From Vibrio parahaemolyticus (GTDB lineage: Bacteria; Pseudomonadota; Gammaproteobacteria; Enterobacterales; Vibrionaceae), in contig NZ_UHIL01000002.1 of NCBI RefSeq assembly GCF_900460535.1, forward strand, positions 558,001 through 622,000: 64,000 nucleotides of DNA, given 5' to 3'. The notes below the pieces were generated by a model. It searched no databases. It saw nothing but the letters and a program-made list of their open reading frames with translations, and had not been told where the DNA came from. A program made the translations under genes and the position numbers. Positions 1 to 10,037 of this stretch are shown here, piece by piece (positions within the stretch are counted from its first letter, which is position 1; each line of letters opens with the position of its first letter).

Positions 1-2202
1 CATGCGCGTAACATGTTCTTAATTCAGGACATCGTGACCAACCATGTAGGCAACTTCTTCACCTACGATGATCCTTACAGTTATGATCCAAGCCTACCTT
101 GCCAAGGCTTCCGTTTGATAAAAAATGCACTACCCGCCGGGCAAGAACTGCCATACCCACTCAACATGAACGAGTGTAAAACAGACGGCACAGGTAGTTA
201 CCACTGGACGCCAACCATCACCGACCACAACGATCCGGTACAAGAAAAAACCTGGCAACTCTCTGATTTGGATGACCTTAATACGTCCGATCCCGAAGTG
301 CGCGCTTACTTAAAAGAGAGCTACCGAAAATGGATTCGCGAAGTCGGCGTCGACGGATTCCGTATCGATACGGTGAAGTTTGTTGAACACGATTTCTGGA
401 ACGATTTCCTACACGCCGACGATGGTGTGATGACGCAAGCGGTTGATACCGGTCGTGACAACTTCCTCACTTTTGGTGAAGTATTCGAAACATCTACGCC
501 TTACCACACCGAAGGCGAAGAGAAGATGCTGACTTACATCGGTGAAAGTGGCTCGCCGAAACAGCTAACCTCGGTACTGAACTTCCCATTGCAAGCGACC
601 ATGACGCGCGTATTTGCATCAGGGCAACCGACCGACTATTTGCGTTTCCGTCTTGAGAAAATGATGGAGATGTTCCCGAATCCGTACATCATGCCGAACT
701 TCATTGATAATCACGACATGCCGCGCTTTCTGTCGCAAGGTAGCGTGAATGACATGAAACAAGCACTGATCACCATGATGAGCGTGCCGGGTATTCCTGT
801 GATTTACCAAGGTACTGAACAGGCGATGTCAGCAGCGCGCGATGCGATGTTTGCTGGCGGTTACCGTGAAGATGGCGACTACGTAGACTCATTCGACCAA
901 AACAGTGAGATGTACTTGTTTATTCAAGAACTTGCCAAGCTACGTACTGAAAACAAAGTCATGACACGTGGCGAAATGAAAGTGATTGGCAGCGATAAAG
1001 CGGGCGCGGGCGTGTTCGCCTTTACCCGAACGTTGGATAACGACGAAGTCTTGGTTGTGATGAATACATCCAACTCGCCGATGTTGATGAACCAACTCGA
1101 TGTAGAACAAGTTGGCGGCACCGTCTTCAAACAACAAATCATGTCGAACTGGGCACACGCTCCAGAACAGTTAGTCGCAGATGAAAATGGTAACGTAACC
1201 CTTGAGCTACCAGCCAAGTCTGCAGTGATTTACTCAAAAACAAGCAGCAATCAATCTGTAGATACCCCAGACCTCAATATCCGACTTGCTCAAGATTGGG
1301 AAGGACAAACCATCACTGATGACATCGTGATCACTGGTACTGCTAACGCAAACGAGAAATTGAACCTTGTCGTAGACGGTAATCTGGAAACAGCACAAGC
1401 CATTACCGTAGGTGCTGACGGTCAATTCAGCGTGACTTTATCTACCCGTAACTTTGCGATTGGCGAACAGCAACACCGCTTCGCGATTTATTCTACTGAC
1501 AAAAAAGCTGGCATTGAAGATGTTAACTTTGTGTCGGACTTAAGCTGGTCGAACACGCCAGACGACACTATTGATGACGCGGGTGATGCGCAAGATGGCA
1601 TGGGCGGTCCTAACGGTAACTATTCGCTACCAACGGATCCAACATTCGATAAAAACAATAGCCAACTCGCAATCAACAAAGCTGAGGTATTTACCGTTGG
1701 CAGTAACGTACGTTTGACCTTCACCATGGACAAGATCACCGACACTTGGTTACCACCAAACGGCTTCGACCACGTAGGTTTCACCATCTTCATTGATTTA
1801 CCTGAAGAAGCCGCAACCAACTTGTCTGAGCTACCGAAGATCAACGCTTCTATGCCAAGCGGAACCTGGAGTCGCAATGCGGTTGTTTTTGGCTGGCAAA
1901 GCTCTATTTACAACACCAAAGGAGCAAATGCGACGACATGGGGAGAAGCCGTAACGCCAGCACCAACAGTGACAGTAGACAAAGCCAACAACACCATTTC
2001 AATGGACTTTGCTAGCGATGCACTAGGCCGCCCAGATTCGCTCGATGGTATCCGTTTCTATGTCACGACTTGGGACTTAGACGGTCTTTCAGCAACTTAC
2101 CGTCCGCTAGAGCAAGACAAAGGCCCTTGGAAGTTCTCCGGTGGCGCATCGGATGAAAGTAAGATTTGGGACGATTTACCTATCATCACCTTGTCGGAAT
2201 AA
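1..2202 (+). CDS. GH13 alpha-amylase family protein with glucodextranase-like C-terminal domain (5' end outside window)
   Basis: The reading frame is open from base 1, and its first recognisable motif is GH13 region I (QDIVTNH), normally over 100 residues into such enzymes, so the true start lies upstream. The other catalytic regions are present: GFRIDTVKF with the nucleophile Asp codon at 367, FGEVFE with the acid/base Glu at 478, and DNHD with the Asp at 715. A C-terminal amylase beta-domain is followed by an Ig-like segment (about 1260-1540). The last about 200 residues (from about 1610) resemble the C-terminal domain of glucodextranases. The enzyme should hydrolyse alpha-glucans. That it is secreted is inferred from the accessory domains, because the signal peptide is not visible. 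Substrate specificity cannot be read from the sequence. Confidence 0.85.
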   Translation, partial: HARNMFLIQDIVTNHVGNFFTYDDPYSYDPSLPCQGFRLIKNALPAGQELPYPLNMNECKTDGTGSYHWTPTITDHNDPVQEKTWQLSDLDDLNTSDPEVRAYLKESYRKWIREVGVDGFRIDTVKFVEHDFWNDFLHADDGVMTQAVDTGRDNFLTFGEVFETSTPYHTEGEEKMLTYIGESGSPKQLTSVLNFPLQATMTRVFASGQPTDYLRFRLEKMMEMFPNPYIMPNFIDNHDMPRFLSQGSVNDMKQALITMMSVPGIPVIYQGTEQAMSAARDAMFAGGYREDGDYVDSFDQNSEMYLFIQELAKLRTENKVMTRGEMKVIGSDKAGAGVFAFTRTLDNDEVLVVMNTSNSPMLMNQLDVEQVGGTVFKQQIMSNWAHAPEQLVADENGNVTLELPAKSAVIYSKTSSNQSVDTPDLNIRLAQDWEGQTITDDIVITGTANANEKLNLVVDGNLETAQAITVGADGQFSVTLSTRNFAIGEQQHRFAIYSTDKKAGIEDVNFVSDLSWSNTPDDTIDDAGDAQDGMGGPNGNYSLPTDPTFDKNNSQLAINKAEVFTVGSNVRLTFTMDKITDTWLPPNGFDHVGFTIFIDLPEEAATNLSELPKINASMPSGTWSRNAVVFGWQSSIYNTKGANATTWGEAVTPAPTVTVDKANNTISMDFASDALGRPDSLDGIRFYVTTWDLDGLSATYRPLEQDKGPWKFSGGASDESKIWDDLPIITLSE

Positions 2203-2210
2203 ACCGTTAA

Positions 2211-2243
2211 ATAAAACACCGCCCAGCGTTTAGCTGGGCGGCC
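2211..2243. terminator. Rho-independent terminator between convergent genes
   Basis: A 9-bp stem (CCGCCCAGC/GCTGGGCGG, 2219-2241) has its T-rich side on the minus strand, so it mainly serves the carboxypeptidase gene and may also stop amylase transcripts. Confidence 0.7.
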
Positions 2244-2286
2244 ATCAACAAAAAAATGCAGAAAGACACTTCTGCTCGTTTTTATT

Positions 2287-3444
2287 CTAGTTAAAGCACG
2301 ATTTCACCCACAGCACCAGACTGTCCCAAAGCTGAGCGAACCACGAGCCCTCTTCTACCGCTTGGCTGCTGACCAAGGGATAACTCGCCACGGTACTGTC
2401 ATCGCTTTTCCAAACGACCTTACCAATCTCATCTCCTTGCGCGATCGGCGCAATCAACGGTTCATTTAACACCACACTCTTATCAAGCCCAGCCGTCATT
2501 GAACGAGGCAGAGTGAGATAGGCATCTTTAGCAAAGAGCGCCTCAACTTGATTGGTATTTCCCTTCCAAACGCGAACTTTAGACTCAACTTGGCCTTGCT
2601 TAGCAACTTGCTTGGTGTCATAAAAGCGAAAACCATAGCTGAGTAGATTCTTCGATTGGCTGATCCGAGCCTGTTTACTTGGCGTACCCATCACCACCGA
2701 GATAAGGCGCATTCTTCCTTCTTTGGCCGAGCTCACCAAGCTGTATCCGGCATTGCTGGTGTAGCCGGTTTTTCCCCCGTCGACATCAATGGAATTGTCC
2801 CACAGCAATTTATTGCGGTTGTACTGTGTAATGTCGTTCCACTTGAAGACTTTCTCACTGTATAGCGCATACACATCAGGAACATCGCTGATGATCGACT
2901 GCATGAGTTTTGCCATATCGGTTGGTGAGGTTTGGATGCCATCACTATCAAGACCATGGGAGTTCACAAAATAGGTGTCTTGCAGTCCTAATTTCTCCGC
3001 CCAACCATTCATCAAGGCGACAAAGCCGCGTTCACTGCCTGCAACGTGCTCAGCCAGTGCAACGCACGCGTCATTTCCTGATTGGATGATCACGCCGCGC
3101 ATTAAGTTCGCAACACTAATTTCATCTTTCGGTTTGATGAACATTTTAGAAGAACCGGGAAACTTGGCCGACCACGCGTTTTCGCTCACGGTGACAACAT
3201 CATCCCATTTCAAACGCCCCGCTTTGATTTCTTGTCCAACTACATAAGCGGTCATCAACTTGGTTAAACTCGCCGGAGCAAGGCCTGCTCGCCCGTTATG
3301 CTCGGCAATAATGGCACCGGATTGAAAGTCCATTAATACGTAGCCTTTTGCCTGTAACTGAGGTGGGTGGGGCGTAACAACGGCAAAAGTAGGTACGCTT
3401 ATTAAACAAGTCACAATTGTCCATCGAGCCAGTGACACTTTCAT
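2287..3444 (-). CDS. D-alanyl-D-alanine carboxypeptidase (PBP5/6 family, peptidase S11)
   Basis: A 385-residue low-molecular-weight penicillin-binding protein that removes the terminal D-Ala of peptidoglycan pentapeptides. It has an N-terminal signal peptide and the three active-site motifs in order: SLTK (SxxK with the nucleophile Ser), SGN, and KTG in DGGKTGYTS. After the catalytic domain comes a beta-rich PBP5 C-terminal domain, and the last residues (WDSLVLWVKSCFN) form the expected amphipathic membrane anchor. Length and order match DacA/DacC/DacD. Which paralogue it is cannot be decided without the other copies, so no symbol is given. It is single and convergent with the amylase. An AGGAAG Shine-Dalgarno precedes the ATG at 3444. 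Confidence 0.9.
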   Translation of the reverse strand: MKVSLARWTIVTCLISVPTFAVVTPHPPQLQAKGYVLMDFQSGAIIAEHNGRAGLAPASLTKLMTAYVVGQEIKAGRLKWDDVVTVSENAWSAKFPGSSKMFIKPKDEISVANLMRGVIIQSGNDACVALAEHVAGSERGFVALMNGWAEKLGLQDTYFVNSHGLDSDGIQTSPTDMAKLMQSIISDVPDVYALYSEKVFKWNDITQYNRNKLLWDNSIDVDGGKTGYTSNAGYSLVSSAKEGRMRLISVVMGTPSKQARISQSKNLLSYGFRFYDTKQVAKQGQVESKVRVWKGNTNQVEALFAKDAYLTLPRSMTAGLDKSVVLNEPLIAPIAQGDEIGKVVWKSDDSTVASYPLVSSQAVEEGSWFAQLWDSLVLWVKSCFN

Positions 3445-3654
3445 CCGACTTCCTCCATGCTCTTACTTTGTCGCTACTCTATTGAGCATAGCTCACTCAA
3501 CCAGTTGCACCAGTCGCTAATCGTTTCATTTTCTTGAACTTACATTGATTTGACCAAGGTATAGAACTGAAGAGGCGATTGGGAAATAGCATTGGTTCTT
3601 CATGCCATTCGCAGTAAAGTAGCGCTACCCCTCAATAAGGAAATAAAGATAACA

Positions 3655-4950
3655 ATGAACGCTCAATCATTTATCGACGCAGGATTGCATTACACTCCCC
3701 ACAGTTTTACCGTTCCTCTGGATTACCAAGACGCGAGCAAAGGCACCATTGAAATCTTCGCCCGTGCGGTTTGCCTAGTCGGCGACGAAGAATCGACCAA
3801 ACCTTGGTTGGTTTACTTTCAGGGCGGGCCGGGCTTTCCCTCTCCGCGTCAAAACGGCAATAGCGGCTGGGTAAAACGCGCGCTGCAAGAGTACCGAGTT
3901 TTGCTTCTCGACCAGCGCGGTACGGGCAACAGCAGCGTAATTAATCATCAGACGCTTGCTCACCTCACGCCAGAGCAACAAGCAGACTACTTGAGCCACT
4001 TCCGAGCGGATAACATCGTGCGCGACGCGGAATACATTCGTGAGCAATTTGGCGTCGAAAAATGGGCGATCTTAGGTCAAAGCTTTGGTGGTTTTTGTTC
4101 CCTCACCTATTTGTCTTTGTTCCCAGACAGCTTGCTGCAAAGCTACATCACGGGTGGCGTGCCATCAGTCTCGCGTCATGCCGACGATGTGTATGAAGCT
4201 ACCTTCAAACGCACCATGGAGAAAAACCAAGCGTTCTTCCAACAATTTCCCAATGCACAGCAACTTTGCCAAAACATTGCGAATCACTTGCTGGAAAATG
4301 AAGAGTACCTACCAAATGGTCAACGCTTCACGGTGGAGCAATTTCAACAAATCGGCATCAACTTTGGTGTGAGTGATACTTTCTTGCCGACTTACTATTG
4401 GCTAGAAAGCGCGTTGATTGAAGTGGACGGCAAACCACAACTTCGCTATGAGTTCTTGAACGATATGTTGGCGCAGCAAAACTTCCAAACCAACCCGATC
4501 TACGCCATTTTGCATGAATCGATTTACTGCCAAGGCTTTGCATCGAATTGGAGTGCGCACCGTGTTCGCCAAACCCGACCAGAGTTTAATTATGAACCTG
4601 GCCAGCCCTTTTACTTTACGGGGGAAATGGTCTTCCCTTGGATGTTCGACCAATACGTCAACCTTAAACCACTAAAAGACGCCGCCGAAATATTGGCCGC
4701 GAAAGACGATTGGGCTGCGCTGTACGATCAAACACAATTGGCTCAAAATAAAGTGCCTGTCAGTTGCGCCGTTTACGCCGATGATATGTTTGTTGAAATG
4801 GATATCAGCCGAGAGACGCTCGCGTTAATCCCAAATTCAAAAGCATGGATCACCAACGAGTACGAGCACAACGGTTTGCGTGCCGACGGTGAACGCATTC
4901 TCGACAGGCTCATTGCCATGGGAAAACAGACCGCAGCTACGTTGAAATAA
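3655..4950 (+). CDS. Proline iminopeptidase-like alpha/beta hydrolase (peptidase S33)
   Basis: An alpha/beta-hydrolase of about 431 residues. The oxyanion-side motif QGGPGFPSPR and the nucleophile elbow GQSFGG are both visible, and a late Asp/His pair (YADDMF, EYEHNG) could complete the triad. This pattern is typical of prolyl aminopeptidases that release N-terminal Pro, acting in the cytoplasm, since no signal peptide is seen. The frame is open upstream to 3592, but the ATG at 3655 is preferred because AAGGAAA lies just before it and the family begins with a short lead into a beta strand. It is a single gene followed by a hairpin at 4969. Substrate specificity is inferred from family resemblance only. 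Confidence 0.82.
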   Translation: MNAQSFIDAGLHYTPHSFTVPLDYQDASKGTIEIFARAVCLVGDEESTKPWLVYFQGGPGFPSPRQNGNSGWVKRALQEYRVLLLDQRGTGNSSVINHQTLAHLTPEQQADYLSHFRADNIVRDAEYIREQFGVEKWAILGQSFGGFCSLTYLSLFPDSLLQSYITGGVPSVSRHADDVYEATFKRTMEKNQAFFQQFPNAQQLCQNIANHLLENEEYLPNGQRFTVEQFQQIGINFGVSDTFLPTYYWLESALIEVDGKPQLRYEFLNDMLAQQNFQTNPIYAILHESIYCQGFASNWSAHRVRQTRPEFNYEPGQPFYFTGEMVFPWMFDQYVNLKPLKDAAEILAAKDDWAALYDQTQLAQNKVPVSCAVYADDMFVEMDISRETLALIPNSKAWITNEYEHNGLRADGERILDRLIAMGKQTAATLK

Positions 4951-4961
4951 GCACGACAGAC

Positions 4962-5002
4962 GTTAAAAAACGCCTTTTTAGTATTTGGTGAAAAGGCGTT
5001 TA
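4962..5002. terminator. Bidirectional terminator
   Basis: A 10-bp stem (AACGCCTTTT/AAAAGGCGTT, 4969-5000) lies between convergent genes. The clearest T-run is on the minus strand, serving the GNAT gene. Confidence 0.7.
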
Positions 5003-5025
5003 TAGCGGCTTATGAACTATGGCGA

Positions 5026-5514
5026 TCAGTCTTTCACTCTTTTGCTCATCATTTTGGTCATCACGCGATAACCCATCTTATGATAGAAATCTTCACCTTC
5101 ATGATTAAACGATGCGACGGTTAAACCAATTTCTTCAATACCTTGATTGCACAAATCGCTTTCGATTTTATCCATGAGCGACAAGCCTATTCCTAAGTTA
5201 CGATGACTTTCCAACACCACCAACTCGTTAACGAAGCCAACGCGCTTTGCAACAGAAACCATCGAGTCAATATCTCGAACGGTACCAGAGATAAATCCAA
5301 CGACTTGTCGATGTGAGCAAGCGATAAAGGCGATCATTCTGTCATCGAAATACTTGTCAAAGACGCCACGTTCTTCCCTTAGCTGCGCCATTTCTTCGGG
5401 TGATCGGTAGAAGTTAGGCTCGGCTTCATAGTGAGAGGTATCGAGCTCTACCAATAATCCTTTGAGTAAAGGGATATCTTCTTCTCTCAGCCTTCTGATG
5501 TGAAACTGCTGCAT
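5026..5514 (-). CDS. GNAT family N-acetyltransferase
   Basis: A protein of about 162 residues with the GNAT layout: an N-terminal strand (FHIRRLREEDIP), central beta strands, motif A with the acetyl-CoA loop (ESHRNLGIGLSLMDKIES), and the usual ending FYHKMGYRVM. It transfers an acetyl group from acetyl-CoA to an unknown amine. The ATG at 5514 is preferred because AGGA sits seven bases before it. An upstream GTG/ATG at 5568/5565 would add 17-18 polar residues with a poorly spaced ribosome site. It is a single gene and its substrate cannot be predicted. Confidence 0.8.
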   Translation of the reverse strand: MQQFHIRRLREEDIPLLKGLLVELDTSHYEAEPNFYRSPEEMAQLREERGVFDKYFDDRMIAFIACSHRQVVGFISGTVRDIDSMVSVAKRVGFVNELVVLESHRNLGIGLSLMDKIESDLCNQGIEEIGLTVASFNHEGEDFYHKMGYRVMTKMMSKRVKD

Positions 5515-5839
5515 GTCCTTTTCCTGCGAACTGATGGTTTTATTGTCATTTTGGCTTTCGCTCATCACCTATTTAGGTAGAAATATAAAGCCTAGCTAAA
5601 GTACAAATTTCAACCAACCATGTCGAGTTTGATTTCCCTTTCCTCCTTTTGTTTTTGCCAAGAGTTTGAACACATACCGGATTTGTCTCGCTGCCGAGCG
5701 ATTAGCCATCCAGCATCGTCTCTCTTCGGACAAGAATATCCGTAAATTTTGTCCGTATTTCCGACTAATTTACTCAGGTATACTCCGAGCCGCTAAAATT
5801 TAAAGGTCATCGACCACCTGTTTTTATAAAGGAAATCTC

Positions 5840-6820
5840 ATGAGTCAGTATGTAGTCTGTGCGCTGTACAAGTTTGTGGAGCTGAATAACTATCAAGAGC
5901 TACGCGAGCCATTACTTGCGTTGATGGAAAAACACCATATTCGCGGCACGTTACTGCTGGCTGGGGAAGGTATCAATGGTACGGTCGCCTCTGACCGCGC
6001 GGGTATTGATACACTGCTTGAGTGGCTAAATACTGAGCCTCGTTTAACGGGCACGGTCTACAAAGAATCTTACTCTGAAACGCAACCATTCAACCGCACC
6101 AAAGTGAAGCTGAAAAAAGAGATCGTGACATTGGGTGTTGAAGGCATCGATCCTCGCCATGTGGTAGGTACGTATGTGAAGCCTCAAGATTGGAACGATC
6201 TGATCGCCGATCCAGAAGTGTTTGTGGTGGATACTCGCAACGATTACGAAATCGAAATCGGTACCTTCAAAGGGGCTGTAAACCCAAATACTGAAACGTT
6301 CCGTGAGTTCCCAGGCTATGTGAAAGAAAACATGGATCCGGCAAAACACAAGAAAGTTGCGATGTTCTGTACAGGTGGTATCCGCTGTGAGAAATCAACC
6401 GCTTACATGAAAGAGCAAGGCTTTGAGGAAGTTTACCACCTAGAAGGCGGCATTCTTAAATACCTTGAAGAAGTACCACAAGAAGAGAGCATGTGGGAAG
6501 GCGATTGTTACGTGTTTGACGGTCGTGTGGCTGTCAACCACCAGCTTGAGAAAGCCGATTACGATTTGTGTAACGCTTGTCGATTACCGATCACAGACGA
6601 AGACAAGCAGTCTGAATTGTTCGAGCAAGGCGTGAGCTGCCCGAAATGTCACGGCAAACATTCAGAAGAGCAAGTTGCGCGATTCCGCGAGCGCGAAAAG
6701 CAAGTTTCATTAGCCGATCAACGAGGCGAGCAGCACGTTGGTGGTGAAAGTGCTAAGCAACGTGCGCAGCGACGCGAAGCAAAGCTAGCGAAAAAAGCAG
6801 CTCAACGTAAACAAGCTTAA
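5840..6820 (+). CDS. trhO: tRNA uridine(34) hydroxylase TrhO (YceA, rhodanese family)
   Basis: A 326-residue protein with an N-terminal acylphosphatase-like domain (about 1-95), a central rhodanese domain with the catalytic-Cys loop [12 protein letters not shown] (about 178), and a C-terminal Cys-rich segment (CNACRLP ... CPKCHGKH) ending in a basic tail. E. coli TrhO/YceA installs the oxygen of 5-hydroxyuridine at position 34 of tRNA, feeding mo5U/cmo5U synthesis. Length and motif order match this family closely. AAGGAAA precedes the ATG. It is a single gene followed by a strong terminator. Confidence 0.93.
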   Translation: MSQYVVCALYKFVELNNYQELREPLLALMEKHHIRGTLLLAGEGINGTVASDRAGIDTLLEWLNTEPRLTGTVYKESYSETQPFNRTKVKLKKEIVTLGVEGIDPRHVVGTYVKPQDWNDLIADPEVFVVDTRNDYEIEIGTFKGAVNPNTETFREFPGYVKENMDPAKHKKVAMFCTGGIRCEKSTAYMKEQGFEEVYHLEGGILKYLEEVPQEESMWEGDCYVFDGRVAVNHQLEKADYDLCNACRLPITDEDKQSELFEQGVSCPKCHGKHSEEQVARFREREKQVSLADQRGEQHVGGESAKQRAQRREAKLAKKAAQRKQA

Positions 6821-6836
6821 GTGACTCAAAGGCTTT

Positions 6837-6873
6837 GGCGGGCCTTATCCCATATAGCCCGCCCTCTTTTTTT
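6837..6873 (+). terminator. Terminator of trhO
   Basis: A stem GGCGGG/CCCGCC (6837-6863) is followed by a run of T at 6867-6873. Confidence 0.85.
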
Positions 6874-7242
6874 ACAATCACTATTTATTCACTTTCCCAC
6901 TAACATTCAAGCAAAACATTTACGTTTCAAATCGAACTCGACAACAGTAAACACACCTAAAAAAACCACCAAGAGCACAATCGCACTTAGCCCTGAGCAC
7001 TTCCCCCTCATCAGTGCTAGCAGCAAAACAAACTCAAAAACCATACCAATAGAATGCTCAGAATTTCATTCATAAAATCAATTAAAAACACCTAAAAATA
7101 AATATTTTCAGATAGTTAAATTACATACAATTACAAAGGTCATTCGTTTATTTAGCAAATGGATATTAAATTGCGAGAACGATTCCACAAGGAGATGAAT
7201 TATTTTTATTTGCCCAGATTCATACGCTACATTCCGAGTGCT
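6874..7242. other. AT-rich intergenic region upstream of the riboswitch
   Basis: No convincing gene is present. The short frame from 6821 overlaps the trhO terminator, is Lys/Thr/Ser-rich and has no ribosome site. The stretch presumably holds the promoter of the riboswitch-gbpA transcript, but no clear -35/-10 pair was picked by eye. Confidence 0.5.
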
Positions 7243-7350
7243 CAATCACATTTCGGCAAACCATTCGAAAGGATGGGACGCAAAGCTTCCGGTCTTCCAG
7301 CACTGCTTAACTAGTCAACACTAGTGCTTAAGATAGCGGGGTTGCCACTT
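7243..7350 (+). promoter_or_regulatory. Cyclic-di-GMP-I (GEMM-I) riboswitch upstream of gbpA
   Basis: The GEMM-I signature is nearly complete: GGCAAACC (7255-7262), a stem capped by a GAAA tetraloop (7267-7270), GGGACGCAAAGC (7274-7285), TTCCGG, a variable second hairpin around 7303-7332, and the receptor strand TAGCGGGGTTGCC (7334-7346). The known V. cholerae riboswitch Vc1 sits in the same place before gbpA, so ligand and target are assigned by both sequence and synteny. About 100 bases separate the aptamer from the gbpA start. TGCCAC (7343-7348) could pair with GTGGCA (7413-7418), a possible expression-platform switch; that part is inference. Confidence 0.93.
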
Positions 7351-7449
7351 TCTATCTGTATCTAATGAGTTCCAATCAGATGCGGATGAGAGTGCTCTGC
7401 ATGCGCCGAGTTGTGGCATTCATTTGTCAGCCAAACAAGAGGACGTGTA

Positions 7450-8913
7450 ATGAAATCATTCCCTAATAAATCGCTCGTTGCCCTTGCTATCGCAAGCATG
7501 AGCTCTGGTGTCTTAGCACACGGTTACGTATCGGAATCCAACGATGGCGTCGCAGCAAGTCGTGCAGCGCTGTGTAAGTACCCAACATCGGATACCAATG
7601 AAAGAAACACTAACTGTGGCGCAATTCAATATGAACCACAAAGCGTCGAAGGCCCTGATGGCTTCCCAGAGACAGGCCCTCGCGACGGGAAAATTGCCAG
7701 CGCAGAAACGGCTTTAGCAGCTGCACTAGACGAACAAACCGCCGACCGCTGGGTAAAACGTCCGATAAAATCTGGTACACAAACGTTTGAATGGACTTTT
7801 ACAGCAAACCACGTGACTCGTGATTGGAAATACTACATCACAAAACCGAATTGGAACCCGAACGCTTCATTGTCACGCGACTCGTTCGATCTCAACCCTT
7901 TCTGTGTGGTTGACGGCAATATGGTTCAACCACCAAAACAGATGAGCCACCAATGTAACGTGCCTGAACGCGAGGGGTACCATGTCATCCTTGTGGTATG
8001 GGATGTGGGTGATACCGCTGCATCATTCTACAACGTTATCGATGTCAAATTTGATGGTGACGACCCTGTGATTCCTGAGTGGACTCAAGGTGGCCAAATC
8101 ATCCCTACTATGAATCTAAAGGTTGGCGATTCGGTTTACACTCGCGTGTTTGATCAATCTGGTGAGAACGTTGCGTACCGCACTGAACTAGCAATTAGTA
8201 ACGACGCACTCACTCAAGCGAAAAACTGGTCTTACGCCTTGGCGAGTAAAATCAACCAAGAGCAAACTAAGCTTCAAGCTGGTCAATATTCGGAAGACAA
8301 GTTCACGCCAGTGTACGGCACGAACCCAATTTACCTGCAATCAAACAGTGGCCTTGAGCGTGTTGAAATTGGCTACAATATTGAAACGCCAGTACCTGAC
8401 TATTCACTCACGGTTGATGGTCTTGCTAGTGAGTACATAATTGGTACAGAGCTAACCGCTTTAGACCTCACTCTTACCGCAGAGGGCGACTTAACCGCCG
8501 AGTTAACGGTTTACAATCATCATCGCGAACCACTAGCAAGTTGGACGGGTTCAATTCAAGATGGTGCAAGCGAACAAGTAGAACTCACGCTGAGCAAATC
8601 AGAACCGGGGCACCACATGTTAGTGACCCGCATTAAAGATACCGATGGCAACCTTGTCGATCAGCAAACTCTGGATTTCCATCTAAAAAGTGAGGAAGTC
8701 ACCCCACCACCATCAGGCGAATACGACTTTGTATTCCCAGAGGGGCTTTCTAGCTACACAGCAGGTACAAAAGTGTTAGCAAGCGACGGCGCGATTTATC
8801 AATGTAAACCATTCCCTTACTCTGGCTACTGCGTACAGTGGAGTGAGAGTGCAACACAATTTGAGCCAGCGACAGGCTCACACTGGGAAATGGCTTGGGA
8901 TAAACTGAACTAA
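7450..8913 (+). CDS. gbpA: GlcNAc-binding protein A (secreted chitin-active AA10 LPMO, adhesin)
   Basis: A protein of about 487 residues. The start at 7450 is chosen because AAGAGGA precedes it and a signal peptide follows directly, ending in VLA before HGYVSES. That leaves the His that forms half of the copper histidine brace of AA10 lytic polysaccharide monooxygenases. A second brace His is likely in the [10 protein letters not shown] region. Two middle domains (about 210-415) mediate surface binding in V. cholerae GbpA, and the C-terminal chitin-binding module is rich in Trp/Tyr/Cys. The protein is known to be exported by type II secretion and to bind chitin and mucin. It is single, under the c-di-GMP riboswitch, and followed by a strong terminator. 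Confidence 0.96.
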   Translation: MKSFPNKSLVALAIASMSSGVLAHGYVSESNDGVAASRAALCKYPTSDTNERNTNCGAIQYEPQSVEGPDGFPETGPRDGKIASAETALAAALDEQTADRWVKRPIKSGTQTFEWTFTANHVTRDWKYYITKPNWNPNASLSRDSFDLNPFCVVDGNMVQPPKQMSHQCNVPEREGYHVILVVWDVGDTAASFYNVIDVKFDGDDPVIPEWTQGGQIIPTMNLKVGDSVYTRVFDQSGENVAYRTELAISNDALTQAKNWSYALASKINQEQTKLQAGQYSEDKFTPVYGTNPIYLQSNSGLERVEIGYNIETPVPDYSLTVDGLASEYIIGTELTALDLTLTAEGDLTAELTVYNHHREPLASWTGSIQDGASEQVELTLSKSEPGHHMLVTRIKDTDGNLVDQQTLDFHLKSEEVTPPPSGEYDFVFPEGLSSYTAGTKVLASDGAIYQCKPFPYSGYCVQWSESATQFEPATGSHWEMAWDKLN

Positions 8914-8933
8914 TCTCGCAGACGATAGACGTA

Positions 8934-8964
8934 AAGAACCCCGCCAATCGCGGGGTTCTTTTTA
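8934..8964 (+). terminator. Terminator of gbpA
   Basis: A 10-bp stem AAGAACCCCG/CGGGGTTCTT is followed by a T-run. Confidence 0.9.
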
Positions 8965-8983
8965 CTTTATCAATCACTGCGAG

Positions 8984-9856
8984 TTAAAGACAAAAGTGGC
9001 AGTTTTCTCGACTTAAACCATAACCACCAGACAGATTGGTGATATGAGTTCTGCCTTCTTGAAGCCCCATTTCATACCCTTCGAGTAGAACGGATTGGCG
9101 CATCGACAAGCGTTGCACATGAAAGTCATCCGGCGGTGCAATCACTCTCACGCGGGTTCCTTGTGGTGGATTGCGGATAAATTCCAAGGACTCATTGTAG
9201 TTCTCTGAACGATGCAACATCGCTTCTACCATTTTAGGATGTTCAGAAAACAACTTGTTCATTAACCAAGTATTTTTTACTGGTTTTTTGGAGTAATTCA
9301 GCGGGTGCGATAGCACAACCGTGATGTCTCGCGCTCCTCTTCGGTAAGCTTCTCGAACCGGAATAGAATCCGCCACACCACCATCGGTATAACAACCACC
9401 AGAAAAACACGGAGTATGTTTGTAAGCAATCGGCAATGCTGTTGTCGCTTCTATCGCATGATGGAAATTTTCTCGCGTCACTCGATAGTAGTCCGCTTTA
9501 CCTGTGTCCACATTCGTGGTGGCCGCAAAAAAAGGAATGCCTTCAAAAAGCTTTTTCTCATCGACGGGATACAAACGGTTGGACTCTTCAAACAGCCATT
9601 TTACATCAATCAAATCGCCACCTTTGAGGAAACGGGTCGGGTCGAAAAAGCGCTTGCTGGTCGCGAGCTTTGTAATCACATTTATACTGCGGTGCGGGTA
9701 ATCGGTCAGATAACCAATCAAATTAGATGCGCCTGCCGACACACCAATCGCAAAATCAAATGGCTTATAATCTCGCTCTAGAAATGCGTCTAACACGCCA
9801 CTGGCAAAGACGCCGCGCATCGCTCCACCTTCCACTACAATTGCTTTCGTTGCCAT
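8984..9856 (-). CDS. Patatin-like phospholipase family protein (YjjU-like)
   Basis: A 290-residue single-domain patatin. The oxyanion motif GGAMRG (about 10-15), the nucleophile elbow GVSAG (about 38-42) and the second dyad residue in TDGG (about 157) are all present, so a Ser-Asp lipid acyl hydrolase is expected. There is no signal peptide, and it is probably cytoplasmic or membrane-peripheral. The C-terminus is short, with two Cys (CHFCL). A strong GGGGGAA ribosome site precedes the ATG. It is a single gene convergent with gbpA. The natural substrate is unknown; phospholipids are the family default. Confidence 0.88.
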   Translation of the reverse strand: MATKAIVVEGGAMRGVFASGVLDAFLERDYKPFDFAIGVSAGASNLIGYLTDYPHRSINVITKLATSKRFFDPTRFLKGGDLIDVKWLFEESNRLYPVDEKKLFEGIPFFAATTNVDTGKADYYRVTRENFHHAIEATTALPIAYKHTPCFSGGCYTDGGVADSIPVREAYRRGARDITVVLSHPLNYSKKPVKNTWLMNKLFSEHPKMVEAMLHRSENYNESLEFIRNPPQGTRVRVIAPPDDFHVQRLSMRQSVLLEGYEMGLQEGRTHITNLSGGYGLSRENCHFCL

Positions 9857-9981
9857 GTTTCCCCCATTAATTTCTCGGAAAAGAGTAATGAAATTCGTGC
9901 ATTAGCAACAATTGGTTATTCTTATTATTGAAATAGGTGAAGTCTATGTATTTCTGCCTTAGAAAATGAAAACTAAAGATC

Positions 9982-10020
9982 AAAAAATCCACACTTATGA
10001 CGCAACACAAGTGTGGATTT
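9982..10020 (-). terminator. Terminator of the MarC-family gene
   Basis: A 12-bp stem (AAATCCACACTT/AAGTGTGGATTT, 9985-10020) is followed by six T on the minus strand. Confidence 0.85.
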
Positions 10021-10037
10021 GGGAAATATGGGAAGAG

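Noticed and set aside
6821..7075. 84-codon frame after trhO
   Set aside because: It overlaps the trhO terminator, has no ribosome site and low-complexity Thr/Ser/Lys composition.
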